64,000 bases of DNA from Taibaiella sp965229095 (GTDB taxonomy: Bacteria; Bacteroidota; Bacteroidia; Chitinophagales; Chitinophagaceae). Within the stretch, counting starts at the first letter, position 1. The number at the start of each line of letters is the position of its first letter. The notes beneath the pieces were generated by a model that had not been told where the DNA came from, did not search any database, and saw only the letters and a list, made by a program, of their open reading frames with translations. Of the stretch, positions 1 through 9,193 are shown piece by piece. A program made the position numbers and the translations under genes. The stretch is from positions 1,550,001 to 1,614,000 of the forward strand of contig OZ245855.1 in the NCBI GenBank assembly GCA_965229095.1, read 5' to 3'.

Positions 1-465
1 AACAATCTGAAACAAATTATCATACAGGCCTCCATGTTTACCCTGGCCCACTCTATTACACTTGGCCTGGCTATGTACCAGGTCATCGCGCCACCGGCAC
101 ATATCATAGAACCGCTCATTGCCTTGTCCATCGTATTCCTAGCCATTGAAAACATCTTTTCCACGAGGGTAAAACCCTGGCGCCTGGTAATGGTCTTTAT
201 TTTCGGGCTGGTGCATGGCATGGGCTTTGCAGGGGCCTTATCGGCATTGGGCATGCCTTCCTATGCCTTTGCCACGGCCCTCATCAGCTTCAACATAGGC
301 GTAGAGCTGGGGCAGCTCACGATCATTTTGCTGATGTACTTCCTGGTGGCACGTGTTTTTTCACAGAAACAATGGTACCGGAAAATTATTGTTGTTCCCT
401 CTTCGTTGCTCATCGCCTTTATAGCCGGATACTGGACTATAGAACGGTTCTTCTTTGCCGGCTGA
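1..465 (+). CDS. HupE/UreJ-family membrane protein (5-prime partial)
   Basis: The reading frame is open to the first base of the window, so the N-terminus lies outside. An internal ATG at 34 is probably not the start. The visible part is almost wholly hydrophobic, with about five membrane helices and the HupE/UreJ_2 hallmark FGLVHGMGFAGAL, whose His and Gly residues are conserved in that family. HupE/UreJ proteins are inner-membrane permeases or accessory proteins linked to nickel, cobalt or copper handling. A TonB-dependent receptor starts 26 bases downstream on the same strand, so the two probably form an outer plus inner membrane uptake unit. The substrate is inferred only from the family. 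Confidence 0.8.
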   Translation, partial: NNLKQIIIQASMFTLAHSITLGLAMYQVIAPPAHIIEPLIALSIVFLAIENIFSTRVKPWRLVMVFIFGLVHGMGFAGALSALGMPSYAFATALISFNIGVELGQLTIILLMYFLVARVFSQKQWYRKIIVVPSSLLIAFIAGYWTIERFFFAG

Positions 466-491
466 TCTTTTAACCGACCTAACCTTTTACT

Positions 492-2762
492 ATGCAGCTC
501 AACCATACACTCAGGGCGACCTTTACCTTTATAGCCCTACTTCTCCTTCCAATCTATGCCCTGGCCCATAAAGGCAGTGTCCGGGGCAAAATAACAGACA
601 GTAAGACCGGCAAGGGTATCGAAGGGGTCAATATTTATATCAGGGATCATAAAGGCAGCACCCTTACCAATGCCTTCGGGCAGTTCCTGCTCCGCGATAT
701 AGAGCCGGGCGACTATGTGCTCTCCATAGGACATGTCGGTTTTGAAACCATCGAGAAAACCATTAAAGTAGAAGACGGTATTACCACCGATATTGAGGTA
801 GCCCTGCTTACAGCCGCCGTCAACCTGAACGAAGTAACCATCAATGCGGTAAAAATACAGGCCGTAAACACGATAAGCGATGTCGACATCAAACTAAGGC
901 CGGTCAATAGTTCGCAGGATTTCATGCGTATGATACCGGGGCTGTTTACTGCACAGCACCAGGGTGGCGGCAAGGCTGAGCAAATGTTTCTGCGGGGCTT
1001 CGATATAGACCACGGCACCGACATTAATGTAAGTGTAGACGACATGCCGGTAAATATGGTATCGCATGCGCATGGCCAGGGCTATGCCGACCTGCATTTC
1101 CTGATCCCCGAGCTCGTGCAGCGCATCAATTTCGGCAAAGGCCCTTACCAGTTGGACAAAGGCGATTTTGCTACCGCAGGCTTTGCCGAGTTCAAGACCT
1201 TCGATTACCTGGACAACAGCTTTGTAAAGGTAGAGGGCGGACTATACGGCTGGTTCCGCACCGTGGCAGCCGTAGACCTGCTCAACAGCCATAAAGGCGA
1301 TGGCAGGACCAGCGCTTACCTGGCGGGAGAGTATTGTTATAACCGGGGATACTTCGATGTGCCACAAAATTTCAACCGTTTGAACCTAACCGGAAAATAT
1401 ACCGTCCGCCTGGCAGCCAACAAACAGCTTAGTTTAACACTCTCTGGTTTTAAAAGCAATTGGGACGCTTCGGGACAGATACCCGAAAGAGCCGTAGCAG
1501 AAGGGATCATAGGCCGCTTCGGCGAGCTGGACAAGGAATCGGGCATTACCAGCCGCTACAACCTGAATGTGCAATACCTGCAAGCCATCAACGAACACAG
1601 CATTTTTAAAAGCAATGCTTATGTGAGCTATTACGATTTCGACCTGGTATCCGATTTCACGTTCTTCCTCAAAGATCCCGTCAATGGCGACCAGATCAGG
1701 CAGAAGGAAAAACGTATCCTGGCCGGTTACAATGCCCGGTATTATGCCGACTACAACATAGGCCGGTTCAAAGCAAGAACAGAAGCGGGGCTGGGCTTCC
1801 GTTTCGACAACAGTATGGATATTGAGCTCAGCCATACCCTGGATAAAGACATCCGGCTGGAGCGGCTGGCCCTGGGCGATATTTACCAAACCAATCTTTA
1901 CGGGTATGCCGCACAAACCATCTACCTGTTGCCGCAACTGGTATTCAACGCCGGATTACGTTTCGATTACTTTGTGCATGAATACAACAACAAGCTGCCT
2001 TCGGAACCGGTAAAGGAAAGCGCCGATACCCGGGGCTTCAGCCCTAAGGCGGGATTGTATTACAACTTCAGCAACAGCGGCAGGATCTACTTCAATTACG
2101 GTACCGGCTTCCACAGCAACGATACCCGGGTGGTGGTAGCGCAACAAGGCCGGGATGTATTGCCCATGGCACATTCCTTCGACCTTGGCGCCGTGATCAA
2201 ACCTTATCCTAAGCTGCTGTTGTCGGGCGCTTTGTGGCTGCTGGACCTGCAACAGGAATTTGTATATGTGGGTGACGAGGCTGTAGTAGAGCCCAGCGGC
2301 AGGACCCGCAGGATGGGCCTTGACTTATCGGTCCGTTACGAGTTGCTGAAATACTTGTTCCTGGATGCTGATTTTAACTATACGCATGCAAGGGCCAGGG
2401 ATGCAGCGCCGGGGGAGAATTTTATTCCACTGGCGGCCAGGATCACCTCTATAGGCGGGCTGACCTATAAGAAAGGGCATTGGGGCGCCAGCATACGGTA
2501 CCGGCACCTGGGCAACCGGCCGGCCAACGAAGACAATTCGGTAATTGCCTATGGCTATACCGTATTCGATGCAGCGGCCACTTATACCTTTAAACAATTC
2601 GAGTTGGGCCTGCAGGCACAGAATATCTTCAATACCGAATGGAACGAAGCCCAGTTCGATACCGAATCCAGGCTGCGCAACGAAGCGACGCCCGTATCCG
2701 AAATCCATTTTACACCGGGAACACCTTTCTTTGTAAAGCTTACCGCGATGTTCAAGTTCTGA
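492..2762 (+). CDS. TonB-dependent outer-membrane receptor with carboxypeptidase-like regulatory domain
   Basis: A signal peptide ends near residue 25 (LLLLPIYALA). A CarboxypepD_reg-like beta-sandwich follows at about 27-110 (GSVRGKITDSKTGKGIEGVN), then a plug domain at about 120-240, and a beta-barrel running to a C-terminal Phe (LTAMFKF). The plug holds a histidine-bearing stretch, VNMVSHAHGQGYADLHF, unusual enough to suggest metal or metal-chelate binding. The protein should import a ligand across the outer membrane using TonB energy. It directly follows the HupE-like gene, which favours a transition-metal substrate, but that is inference. Full family length (756 residues). Confidence 0.88.
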   Translation: MQLNHTLRATFTFIALLLLPIYALAHKGSVRGKITDSKTGKGIEGVNIYIRDHKGSTLTNAFGQFLLRDIEPGDYVLSIGHVGFETIEKTIKVEDGITTDIEVALLTAAVNLNEVTINAVKIQAVNTISDVDIKLRPVNSSQDFMRMIPGLFTAQHQGGGKAEQMFLRGFDIDHGTDINVSVDDMPVNMVSHAHGQGYADLHFLIPELVQRINFGKGPYQLDKGDFATAGFAEFKTFDYLDNSFVKVEGGLYGWFRTVAAVDLLNSHKGDGRTSAYLAGEYCYNRGYFDVPQNFNRLNLTGKYTVRLAANKQLSLTLSGFKSNWDASGQIPERAVAEGIIGRFGELDKESGITSRYNLNVQYLQAINEHSIFKSNAYVSYYDFDLVSDFTFFLKDPVNGDQIRQKEKRILAGYNARYYADYNIGRFKARTEAGLGFRFDNSMDIELSHTLDKDIRLERLALGDIYQTNLYGYAAQTIYLLPQLVFNAGLRFDYFVHEYNNKLPSEPVKESADTRGFSPKAGLYYNFSNSGRIYFNYGTGFHSNDTRVVVAQQGRDVLPMAHSFDLGAVIKPYPKLLLSGALWLLDLQQEFVYVGDEAVVEPSGRTRRMGLDLSVRYELLKYLFLDADFNYTHARARDAAPGENFIPLAARITSIGGLTYKKGHWGASIRYRHLGNRPANEDNSVIAYGYTVFDAAATYTFKQFELGLQAQNIFNTEWNEAQFDTESRLRNEATPVSEIHFTPGTPFFVKLTAMFKF

Positions 2763-2780
2763 GCAAAGGAAGAGAAGCGG

Positions 2781-3194
2781 CTACAGCCGCATGATCTGCG
2801 CCGGCACAATATCCTTTTGCCATAGGGCACGTTCAAATTCGTTGACAGCATCATCTTTTCCAGCCAGGTAAAAGATGCCTTTTTTCCAAAGGCTCCACAG
2901 TTCCTGCTCCAACTGTTCCAGGTAAGCAATGGCCCTCGAAGCGGGCTTGCTGCCCTGCTGCACCACATCCAGCATCAGGCCTTGCCTTTCGGGGAAAGAC
3001 AGCATGCAGTAAGGCAGCTCCAGTACCCCTATATATTTATGGTTGTACCATTCTACTTCATCCTTAAGAACAGTGTACAGATCCAGCGCAGTTTCATCGC
3101 CAAAGAAAAAATGATAGCGGCTCCTTTCCGTATGGATATGGGGAATCGTGGCATAAGATTGTCGCATTTGCGTAATAACTTTAGTGGCATTCAT
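2781..3194 (-). CDS. Conserved hypothetical protein
   Basis: A 137-residue protein if started at the ATG at 3194 (MNATKVITQMRQ). An in-frame extension to 3236 exists but would add a cysteine-rich head that fits poorly. The sequence is mixed alpha/beta with no signal peptide or membrane segment and has a Glu/Leu-rich helical middle (AIAYLEQLEQELWSLWKKG). I do not recognise the family. It converges on the TonB receptor with an 18-base gap and is divergent from the AraC-type regulator at 3293, which could control it. Confidence 0.6.
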   Translation of the reverse strand: MNATKVITQMRQSYATIPHIHTERSRYHFFFGDETALDLYTVLKDEVEWYNHKYIGVLELPYCMLSFPERQGLMLDVVQQGSKPASRAIAYLEQLEQELWSLWKKGIFYLAGKDDAVNEFERALWQKDIVPAQIMRL

Positions 3195-3292
3195 CGCGTA
3201 TCGGCAGTTTAGCTTTACTTTGCAAAACTGGAACAAATCCCTGTTTTTGTTTTTATACGATCGGGATACTGTTTTATACCAAAAGGATTATT

Positions 3293-4288
3293 ATGCCGGT
3301 CAATGTTTATGACGAAAAAGGTCATCAATTCATATTGGGGAATAACTTCGACCTCGGGGCCATCAACCAACCACTGGTTACCGAAAACAGGACCCGCTAC
3401 AGCTTTCCCTTTGGCGATGCGGAACTGGTACAAATCGCATTTTCGGGTATTTACATTGTGTATGGCGATATCCTCATGCGGGAGGCCAAGACCCTTTACT
3501 TTAATCTTTCCGACCAGGGCGAACTGGTAGAGCTGCATTTTACCCTGGCCGGCAACGGCAGTATGTACAACCAGGAAACCGGCAGCAACTACCTTTTCAA
3601 GGAGAACCAATACAACATGCATTATATCCCCAGCTTTACCGGCAGGGGCGATTACCGAAAAGACCTGGCCTATAAGTTCTTTGAAGTCCATTTCACTACT
3701 GCCTTTTTCCGGGAGCTTGCCGAAGACAGCGCCCCCGTGCTCATCGATTTTGCCCATAAAATAGCAGGTAACCATAAGGCCGAGGTCGTGACCCCCAGCC
3801 TGCCCATATCTTTTCCCATGCACCAATGCATCAGGGAGATCATGAACTGCAACCTCAGGGGCGGGCTTAAGCTGTTGTTCCTGCAGTCCAAATGCATTGA
3901 ATTACTGGCACTACAGGCCCAGGCATACGAAGAATACTACGACCATGCCGGCAGGCATACCTTTAAGCCGGGGTACGATAAAGACCAGATACATTTTGCC
4001 AAAGATTACCTCCTGCTCCATGCTGCCGAACCACCCTCGCTCAGCGAACTGGCCAGGATAGCCGGCATCAACGAATTCAAATTAAAAAAGGGATTTCGGG
4101 AGATCTTCAACAACAGCATATTCGGTTACCTCAACGATTACCGCCTGCACGAAGCCAAACAAATGCTGGCCTCCGGCACAGCCATTAAAGAGACCGCCGA
4201 TCATTTCGGCTTTTCTTCCGTACAGCATTTCAGCAAGGCTTTTAAACAGAAATTCGGCCTGCCTCCCGGGCAATGTAAGGGCAATTAA
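3293..4288 (+). CDS. AraC-family transcriptional regulator
   Basis: 331 residues. The N-terminal two thirds form a ligand or dimerisation region without an obvious named domain. Residues about 235-331 carry a typical AraC/XylS double helix-turn-helix: LSELARIAGINEFKLKKGFR, then IKETADHFGFSSVQHFSKAF and QKFGLPPGQ. This architecture is common in Bacteroidota regulators of siderophore or metal uptake, which would suit the upstream HupE/TonB pair, though the target is not shown by the sequence. Start chosen at the first ATG (MPVNVYDEKGHQF). Confidence 0.88.
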   Translation: MPVNVYDEKGHQFILGNNFDLGAINQPLVTENRTRYSFPFGDAELVQIAFSGIYIVYGDILMREAKTLYFNLSDQGELVELHFTLAGNGSMYNQETGSNYLFKENQYNMHYIPSFTGRGDYRKDLAYKFFEVHFTTAFFRELAEDSAPVLIDFAHKIAGNHKAEVVTPSLPISFPMHQCIREIMNCNLRGGLKLLFLQSKCIELLALQAQAYEEYYDHAGRHTFKPGYDKDQIHFAKDYLLLHAAEPPSLSELARIAGINEFKLKKGFREIFNNSIFGYLNDYRLHEAKQMLASGTAIKETADHFGFSSVQHFSKAFKQKFGLPPGQCKGN

Positions 4289-4322
4289 GCCCTGCCATGC
4301 TTCCATAAATGAGCAAAAAAAT

Positions 4323-4330
4323 TATCTTTG
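4323..4330 (+). promoter_or_regulatory. Bacteroidota -7 element, LuxR-type gene
   Basis: TATCTTTG matches the Bacteroidota -7 consensus TAnnTTTG. It lies inside the longest possible reading frame of the next gene (from 4309) and so argues that the real start is the ATG at 4342 or 4351, with a very short leader. No clear -33 TTTG is seen at the right spacing. Confidence 0.4.
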
Positions 4331-4341
4331 CAACAGATCCA

Positions 4342-4827
4342 ATGCCCGATATGTTGCGCTCCCCTTTTCTGCATAAATATAAACATGTACTGCTTTACGG
4401 CTTTTCACTTGCCTTATTGTTATTCCTGCTCCAATGGATGGAATATAAATTGATCATTATTGATCATGCTTTTGAAATTTACATCGGCGGCATTGCCATA
4501 GTCTTCACCGCACTAGGCATATGGCTGGCCTTAAAACTGGCACGCCCCAGGACTAAAACAGTGATCATAGAAAAGGAAATTTATATTCAAAAAGATCCTG
4601 ATTTTAAGATCAACGAACAAGAAAGGGAGAAGCTTAACATCAGCAAGAGAGAAATGGAAGTACTGCAATTGATGGCCGAAGGACTCAGCAACCAGGAAAT
4701 AGCCGCCCGTTTGTTTGTGTCGCTGAATACCATCAAGACCCATTCCTCCAACCTGTTCGAAAAAATGGACGTCAAACGAAGAACCCAGGCTGTCGAAAAA
4801 GCTAAAAGAATGAGTATCATCTCTTAA
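4342..4827 (+). CDS. Membrane-anchored LuxR/GerE-type transcriptional regulator
   Basis: About 161 residues from the ATG at 4342; a start at 4309 is possible but would place a promoter-like TATCTTTG inside the gene. Two transmembrane helices occupy residues about 15-65 (LLYGFSLALLLFLLQW and IGGIAIVFTALGIWLALKL). A charged linker leads to a C-terminal GerE helix-turn-helix (SKREMEVLQLMAEGLSNQEI, then NTIKTHSSNLFEKM). There is no receiver domain. The same order, HTH then DUF4199 then VOC protein, recurs in Bacteroidota genomes, so the three genes here probably form an operon. The signal is unknown. Confidence 0.82.
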   Translation: MPDMLRSPFLHKYKHVLLYGFSLALLLFLLQWMEYKLIIIDHAFEIYIGGIAIVFTALGIWLALKLARPRTKTVIIEKEIYIQKDPDFKINEQEREKLNISKREMEVLQLMAEGLSNQEIAARLFVSLNTIKTHSSNLFEKMDVKRRTQAVEKAKRMSIIS

Positions 4828-4938
4828 AACATCATTCTTCCGGGTGAAAAATGCGCTGTTTTTCAAAAATCACCCAAAAGTATGAGGATAAAAACAGTGC
4901 CATACCTCATTTTTGTCCCCGGTTCAAAAAAACAAAAC

Positions 4939-5478
4939 ATGAAAAAGACTGTCCTTATTTTCGGGCTCATCTCGGGCTTTATTGCCGCCGCTATAATGAG
5001 CATCTCCATGGCTGCGTGTTACGGCAATCCCGATTTCGGGGGAAGCATGGTGCTGGGTTATGCCAGCATGCTTATTGCCTTCTCCCTTATTTTCGTAGGC
5101 GTAAAAAATCTACGGGACAAACACAACGACGGCGCTATCTCTTTTGGCAAAGCATTCGGCGCCGGCCTGCTCATTACCTTTATTGCGTCCAGCATGTATG
5201 TACTGGCATGGCTGGTAGAATACTACTGCTTTATGCCCGAATTCATGGACCGCTATACGGACCATACTTTAAGACAGGCACAAAAGTCAGGCGCCGATGC
5301 CGCCACCATAGCAGCTAAAGCAGCAGAAATGGCGAAATACAAAGAGATGTATAAAAACCCCATCTTTGTTATCTTATTTACTTATGCCGAAATATTCCCT
5401 GTCGGTTTTATCGTTTCCCTTATTTGCGCCCTTATTTTAAAACGTAAACCTAAGCAACCCGCAACTGCTATCTCGTAA
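4939..5478 (+). CDS. DUF4199 membrane protein
   Basis: 179 residues starting at MKKTVLIFGLISGF; an in-frame ATG at 4882 is less likely because the hydrophobic segment begins only at 4939. Four transmembrane helices surround a charged loop with a repetitive Ala/Lys stretch (AQKSGADAATIAAKAAEMAK). The pattern fits DUF4199, a Bacteroidota-restricted integral membrane family of unknown function usually next to a LuxR-type HTH gene and a VOC gene, exactly as here. Confidence 0.8.
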   Translation: MKKTVLIFGLISGFIAAAIMSISMAACYGNPDFGGSMVLGYASMLIAFSLIFVGVKNLRDKHNDGAISFGKAFGAGLLITFIASSMYVLAWLVEYYCFMPEFMDRYTDHTLRQAQKSGADAATIAAKAAEMAKYKEMYKNPIFVILFTYAEIFPVGFIVSLICALILKRKPKQPATAIS

Positions 5479-5539
5479 CCGCACAGCGGCTGAAAAACCT
5501 TCCTTTTTTATCTATTTTTAAATCGTACAATAATTTAAC

Positions 5540-5947
5540 ATGAAAAAAGTAACAGGCCTCGGCGGTGTATTTTTCAAATGCGATGATCCGAAAGCTATGA
5601 ATGAATGGTACGCCCAAAACCTCGGGTTGGCTACCGGTCCTTATGGCGCTACCTTCGAGTGGCGGCATACCGACGATCCTTCCCGACAGGGAACCACTGC
5701 CTGGTGTACCTTTCCACAGGACAGTAAAAATTTCCAACCCTCGGAAAAGCCATTTATGATCAATTACCGTGTGGACAATATCGCCACACTGGTAGAAGAG
5801 CTGAAAAAGGACAACGTAACCGTTATCGATGAGATTACGGCCTATGGCGACTTTGGTAAATTCGTTCATATACTGGACCCGGAAGGGAACATTATAGAGC
5901 TCTGGGAGCCCATAGATGATGTGATCGGGGATAACCAGGCTGGCTAA
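5540..5947 (+). CDS. VOC-family (glyoxalase/bleomycin-resistance fold) protein
   Basis: 135 residues with two beta-alpha-beta-beta-beta modules: MKKVTGLGGVFFKCDDPKAM at the start and FGKFVHILDPEGNIIELWEP at the end. The last motif carries the usual metal-binding Glu of vicinal-oxygen-chelate enzymes. The substrate cannot be read from sequence. It closes the LuxR/DUF4199/VOC group and is followed by a long perfect hairpin. Confidence 0.85.
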   Translation: MKKVTGLGGVFFKCDDPKAMNEWYAQNLGLATGPYGATFEWRHTDDPSRQGTTAWCTFPQDSKNFQPSEKPFMINYRVDNIATLVEELKKDNVTVIDEITAYGDFGKFVHILDPEGNIIELWEPIDDVIGDNQAG

Positions 5948-5957
5948 ATACTTCCTG

Positions 5958-5995
5958 CCCAATAAAGGCCTGCTGTACAGCAGGCCTTTATTGGG
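5958..5995 (+). terminator. Perfect 18-bp hairpin after the VOC gene
   Basis: CCCAATAAAGGCCTGCTG is followed two bases later by its exact reverse complement. The stem lies 10 bases after the VOC stop codon. There is no strong T run, so it may act as a terminator through its long stem or as an RNA-stabilising hairpin. Confidence 0.6.
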
Positions 5996-6148
5996 CCATT
6001 CAATACCGTTGATATCATCTACCATCTCAAATCCATCCCTGCCGCGTTTATCAGGACATGGAACTCATTTGAAGCAATCGTTTACCTTGGTTTCCAGCGC
6101 TATGAATAGTAAAAGGAAATAAGTATCTTTAGGTTTCCAAACTATGCT

Positions 6149-6877
6149 ATGACACTGAATATATTTGATACCCGGGATGAAGCCATTGCAGTGCTGGCAA
6201 AATACTTTGTGCAGATCGCCAATGAAGCCATAGAAGATCATAACCGTTTTTCAGTAGTGCTGGCAGGAGGCCATACGCCCAGGGAGTTGTACCAGTTGCT
6301 CGTATCAACCCCTTATCGTGAAAAGATAAGCGACTGGTCAAAAATATATTTCTTCTTTGGCGACGAACGTTACGTTCCTCCCGGCGACAAAAACAGCAAT
6401 TACCAGATGGCCAGGGAGTCCTTATTCGATCCGTTAGGTATTCCCTCCTCCCATATTTTCCCCATAGATACCTCTTTGCCCCCCGAAGCCGCAGCAACAG
6501 CATACCAGGAACAACTGGAAGACTTTCACATGGTAAGGGAAATACATTTCGACCTTATCCTGCTGGGCCTTGGCGATAACGTACACACGGCCTCGCTTTA
6601 CCCCCATACATCTGTATTGCAGGATACCGCACCGGCGGTAAAGGCAGTGCAGCTATCCGGCGACGAAGGCTGGCGCATTACCCTCAATGCCCCCATGATC
6701 AACAATGCCAGACATATTGCCTTCCTGGTATTCGGGAAAGAAAAAGCCCTTGCCATGCAACATGTCTTTAGCAGCGAAATCGATACGGACCGTTATCCGG
6801 CACAGCTCATCCGCAAAAAACGAATTGCCTGGTTTACCGATACGGAAGCCACCAGCTTACTGCGGCAGCAAAGCTAA
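6149..6877 (+). CDS. pgl: 6-phosphogluconolactonase
   Basis: 242 residues of the SOL/DevB family, which hydrolyses 6-phosphogluconolactone in the oxidative pentose phosphate pathway. Family motifs seen are VVLAGGHTPRELYQLL, WSKIYFFFGDERYVPPGDK (the conserved GDER) and LGLGDNVHTASLYP, corresponding to the usual LGxGxDGHTASLFP block, here with N in place of the Asp-Gly. Full length. zwf and gnd are not adjacent, which is common in this phylum. Confidence 0.92.
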   Translation: MTLNIFDTRDEAIAVLAKYFVQIANEAIEDHNRFSVVLAGGHTPRELYQLLVSTPYREKISDWSKIYFFFGDERYVPPGDKNSNYQMARESLFDPLGIPSSHIFPIDTSLPPEAAATAYQEQLEDFHMVREIHFDLILLGLGDNVHTASLYPHTSVLQDTAPAVKAVQLSGDEGWRITLNAPMINNARHIAFLVFGKEKALAMQHVFSSEIDTDRYPAQLIRKKRIAWFTDTEATSLLRQQS

Positions 6878-6963
6878 CCCTGCTCCCAAGCCATTCTTGG
6901 GCACATGCCCCTAATGGACTAATTTGCCGCTCCGTTGGGTCTCTTTGTAAATGTCATTGTCTT

Positions 6964-7941
6964 ATGTCTTTATTGCAGGTAACAGGAACAGGTAAACGTA
7001 TAGCCGCCACTTTCACGTTAGAGGATATTCATTTTTCCCAACAGGCCGGGCAGAATATCGGTATTGCGGGCGCTACAGGCTCGGGGAAAAGTACTCTGCT
7101 CAAAATTATCGCCGGCCTCGAAGATGCCGATACCGGTGTCGTTTATTTTGAAGGTGAAAAAGTAAAAGGGCCGGCTTACCGGCTTATACCCGGACAACCG
7201 GGCATCGCATACCTGTCGCAGCATTACGAATTGCGCAACCATTACCGCATGGAAGAATTGCTGTCCTATGCCAATACCTTGCTGGAAGAAGAAGCTGCGT
7301 CTTTGTTTGCCATTTGCCGCATCAGTCATTTACTGGGAAGAAAAACGAACCAGCTTTCCGGCGGAGAAAAACAACGCATAGCGTTGGCCAGGCTGTTGCT
7401 TACGGCGCCCAGGCTGTTGTTGCTGGACGAGCCATTCTCCAATCTGGACCTGATCCATAAAACGATATTGAAAAAAGTGCTGGACGACCTGGCCGCAGAA
7501 AAAAGCTTGACCTGCATCATCGCCTCACACGACCCGCAAGACCTGCTCTCCTGGGCCGATGAGCTACTGATCCTGAAAGAAGGCAAGCTATTGCAACAGG
7601 GAAGCCCGGAAAAGCTGTACCATCATCCCGGAACCGAGTACACCGGCGCCTTGCTGGGTAAATACAATTTGTTGTCCCCCGCCCTGGCCACGGCTTTGAA
7701 CCTGCCGCCGGTTCCCGAAGGAAAGCAGCAATTTGTACGGCCGGAACAGGTAAAATGGACTTCAGGTAAAAGTAAAGGACTGAAAGCGATCGTGCAAAAG
7801 ATCAGCTTCTGGGGGAGCTATTATGAAGTTGCCGTGGTCCTGGAAGACAATATGCTTATCCTCAAAACAGAGCAGGCAAAATGTAAACCGGGGCAGACCA
7901 TTTATATCAGCATAAAAGAGCACGATTATACCTATCTCTGA
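6964..7941 (+). CDS. ABC transporter ATP-binding protein with C-terminal TOBE-like domain
   Basis: 325 residues. Walker A GATGSGKST lies near residue 36, the signature LSGGEKQRIALARLLL and Walker B RLLLLDEPFSNLD follow, and the switch His is in IIASHDP. The C-terminal 85 residues (FVRPEQVKW onward) resemble the TOBE regulatory domain of PotA/FbpC/ModC-type importers. No permease or binding protein is adjacent, so the partner must be encoded elsewhere or the protein works alone. It converges on the DUF763 gene with an 8-base gap. Confidence 0.88.
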   Translation: MSLLQVTGTGKRIAATFTLEDIHFSQQAGQNIGIAGATGSGKSTLLKIIAGLEDADTGVVYFEGEKVKGPAYRLIPGQPGIAYLSQHYELRNHYRMEELLSYANTLLEEEAASLFAICRISHLLGRKTNQLSGGEKQRIALARLLLTAPRLLLLDEPFSNLDLIHKTILKKVLDDLAAEKSLTCIIASHDPQDLLSWADELLILKEGKLLQQGSPEKLYHHPGTEYTGALLGKYNLLSPALATALNLPPVPEGKQQFVRPEQVKWTSGKSKGLKAIVQKISFWGSYYEVAVVLEDNMLILKTEQAKCKPGQTIYISIKEHDYTYL

Positions 7942-7948
7942 TACAGCG

Positions 7949-9157
7949 TCAGAATAGCTTAAGCTGCTTTATGGTTTCTTCCGGCGGCTTTGCTTTGCCC
8001 ATCACCGTTCTGCCGCCGTACTTCCAGCTTTCCCGCCTTTCCGTTTCAATCCATTCGTCAAAACGTTCGTTAGGTACAAAATTCTTTTCAAGCTGTGCAG
8101 CCGTCCTGGACAGATTCTTCAAGGCTTCGGACCGCTCCGTTTCGCCCAGCTTTGCTTTACGTACCGAAGTTTCCAGTACGGCGATCGTTTCATCATATAC
8201 CTTTTCGGGTACGGGGAAAGGGTGGCCGTCTTTACCCCCATGGGCAAAAGAGAACCTTGCCGGGTCGCGGAAGCGCACGGGAGCGCCATGGATCACTTCG
8301 CTTACCAGGGCCAGCGACTGGATCGTGCGCGGTCCTACGCCCGGCAACAACAATAAAGACTCAAAGTCAAGACAACCTTGTTCATGGGCCATGGCCAGCA
8401 CCGCGCCCAGGCGCGTCCTGTTCACATCCTCCTTACGCACATCATGATGAGAAGGCATTACCAGGTGGTTGATCTCCTGCATTATGTCGCCGGGATCTTC
8501 CTGTACCAGCGCCAGCATGCCTTTCTTGGCTTCGGCTGCGCCGATATCGGTAAGGTTCAGGATCGATCCCTGGTTTTTACCATAGATAAACTCATGCGGC
8601 TGTTCGGTAAAAGAAGTAACCGAAGGTGAATGCCAATGGTACCTTCGCGCCAGCCGGCTTTCGGTATTCATCCCCTGCTGCACCACGGCCCAATCGCCGT
8701 CCTTGCTGAGGATAAAGGAATGCAGGTACAACTGGAAGCCGTCCTGTACGGCCGTGTTATCCACTTTGGCCGCCAGCTTGCTGTGCTGCACCAACTGCAG
8801 CGCGTCAAGGCCAGTCTTTTCACCGATCAAAGTCAATTCGGCAGGTGTTTGTAAAGAGTATTTCCCCCTGCCCCCGCAAATGTAGATCCCCAGGTCAGCA
8901 GAACGCCTGTTGACAGCGCCTTTCAGCGCGCCCATTACCGAAGTGGTAATGCCCGAAGAATGCCAGTCCATGCCCAGCACACAGCCCAGGGATTGGAACC
9001 AGAAAGGATCGCTGAGCTTGCGCAGCAGCATATCCCTGCCATATTCCATCACGATGGCTTCGGCAATAGCGCCGCCCAGCCTGCTCATTCTCACAGCAAG
9101 CCATTCGGGTACTTTTCCGTAATGCAGGGGTAAATCGGCGGAACCACTCTTCGACAT
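7949..9157 (-). CDS. DUF763 protein
   Basis: 402 residues. The sequence matches DUF763, a family of unknown function found in archaea and scattered bacteria; the opening ADLPLHYGKVPEWLAVRMSRLG and the central SSGITTSVMGALKGAV are characteristic. A helix-hairpin-helix-like motif, LLLPGVGPRTIQSLAL, near residue 290 suggests nucleic-acid binding. It is divergently paired with a UPF1-like helicase, with 36 bases between the two start codons, suggesting shared regulation and perhaps a joint DNA or RNA repair role. That role is inference. Confidence 0.88.
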   Translation of the reverse strand: MSKSGSADLPLHYGKVPEWLAVRMSRLGGAIAEAIVMEYGRDMLLRKLSDPFWFQSLGCVLGMDWHSSGITTSVMGALKGAVNRRSADLGIYICGGRGKYSLQTPAELTLIGEKTGLDALQLVQHSKLAAKVDNTAVQDGFQLYLHSFILSKDGDWAVVQQGMNTESRLARRYHWHSPSVTSFTEQPHEFIYGKNQGSILNLTDIGAAEAKKGMLALVQEDPGDIMQEINHLVMPSHHDVRKEDVNRTRLGAVLAMAHEQGCLDFESLLLLPGVGPRTIQSLALVSEVIHGAPVRFRDPARFSFAHGGKDGHPFPVPEKVYDETIAVLETSVRKAKLGETERSEALKNLSRTAAQLEKNFVPNERFDEWIETERRESWKYGGRTVMGKAKPPEETIKQLKLF

Positions 9158-9182
9158 ACCTGCAATTTACGAAAGGGAGACT

Positions 9183-9190
9183 TACCTTTG
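9183..9190 (+). promoter_or_regulatory. Bacteroidota -7 element, helicase gene
   Basis: TACCTTTG fits TAnnTTTG and ends three bases before the helicase ATG at 9194. If used, transcription would begin at or near the start codon, giving a leaderless or nearly leaderless message. The intergenic space shared with the divergent DUF763 gene is only 36 bases. Confidence 0.35.
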
Positions 9191-9193
9191 CGC

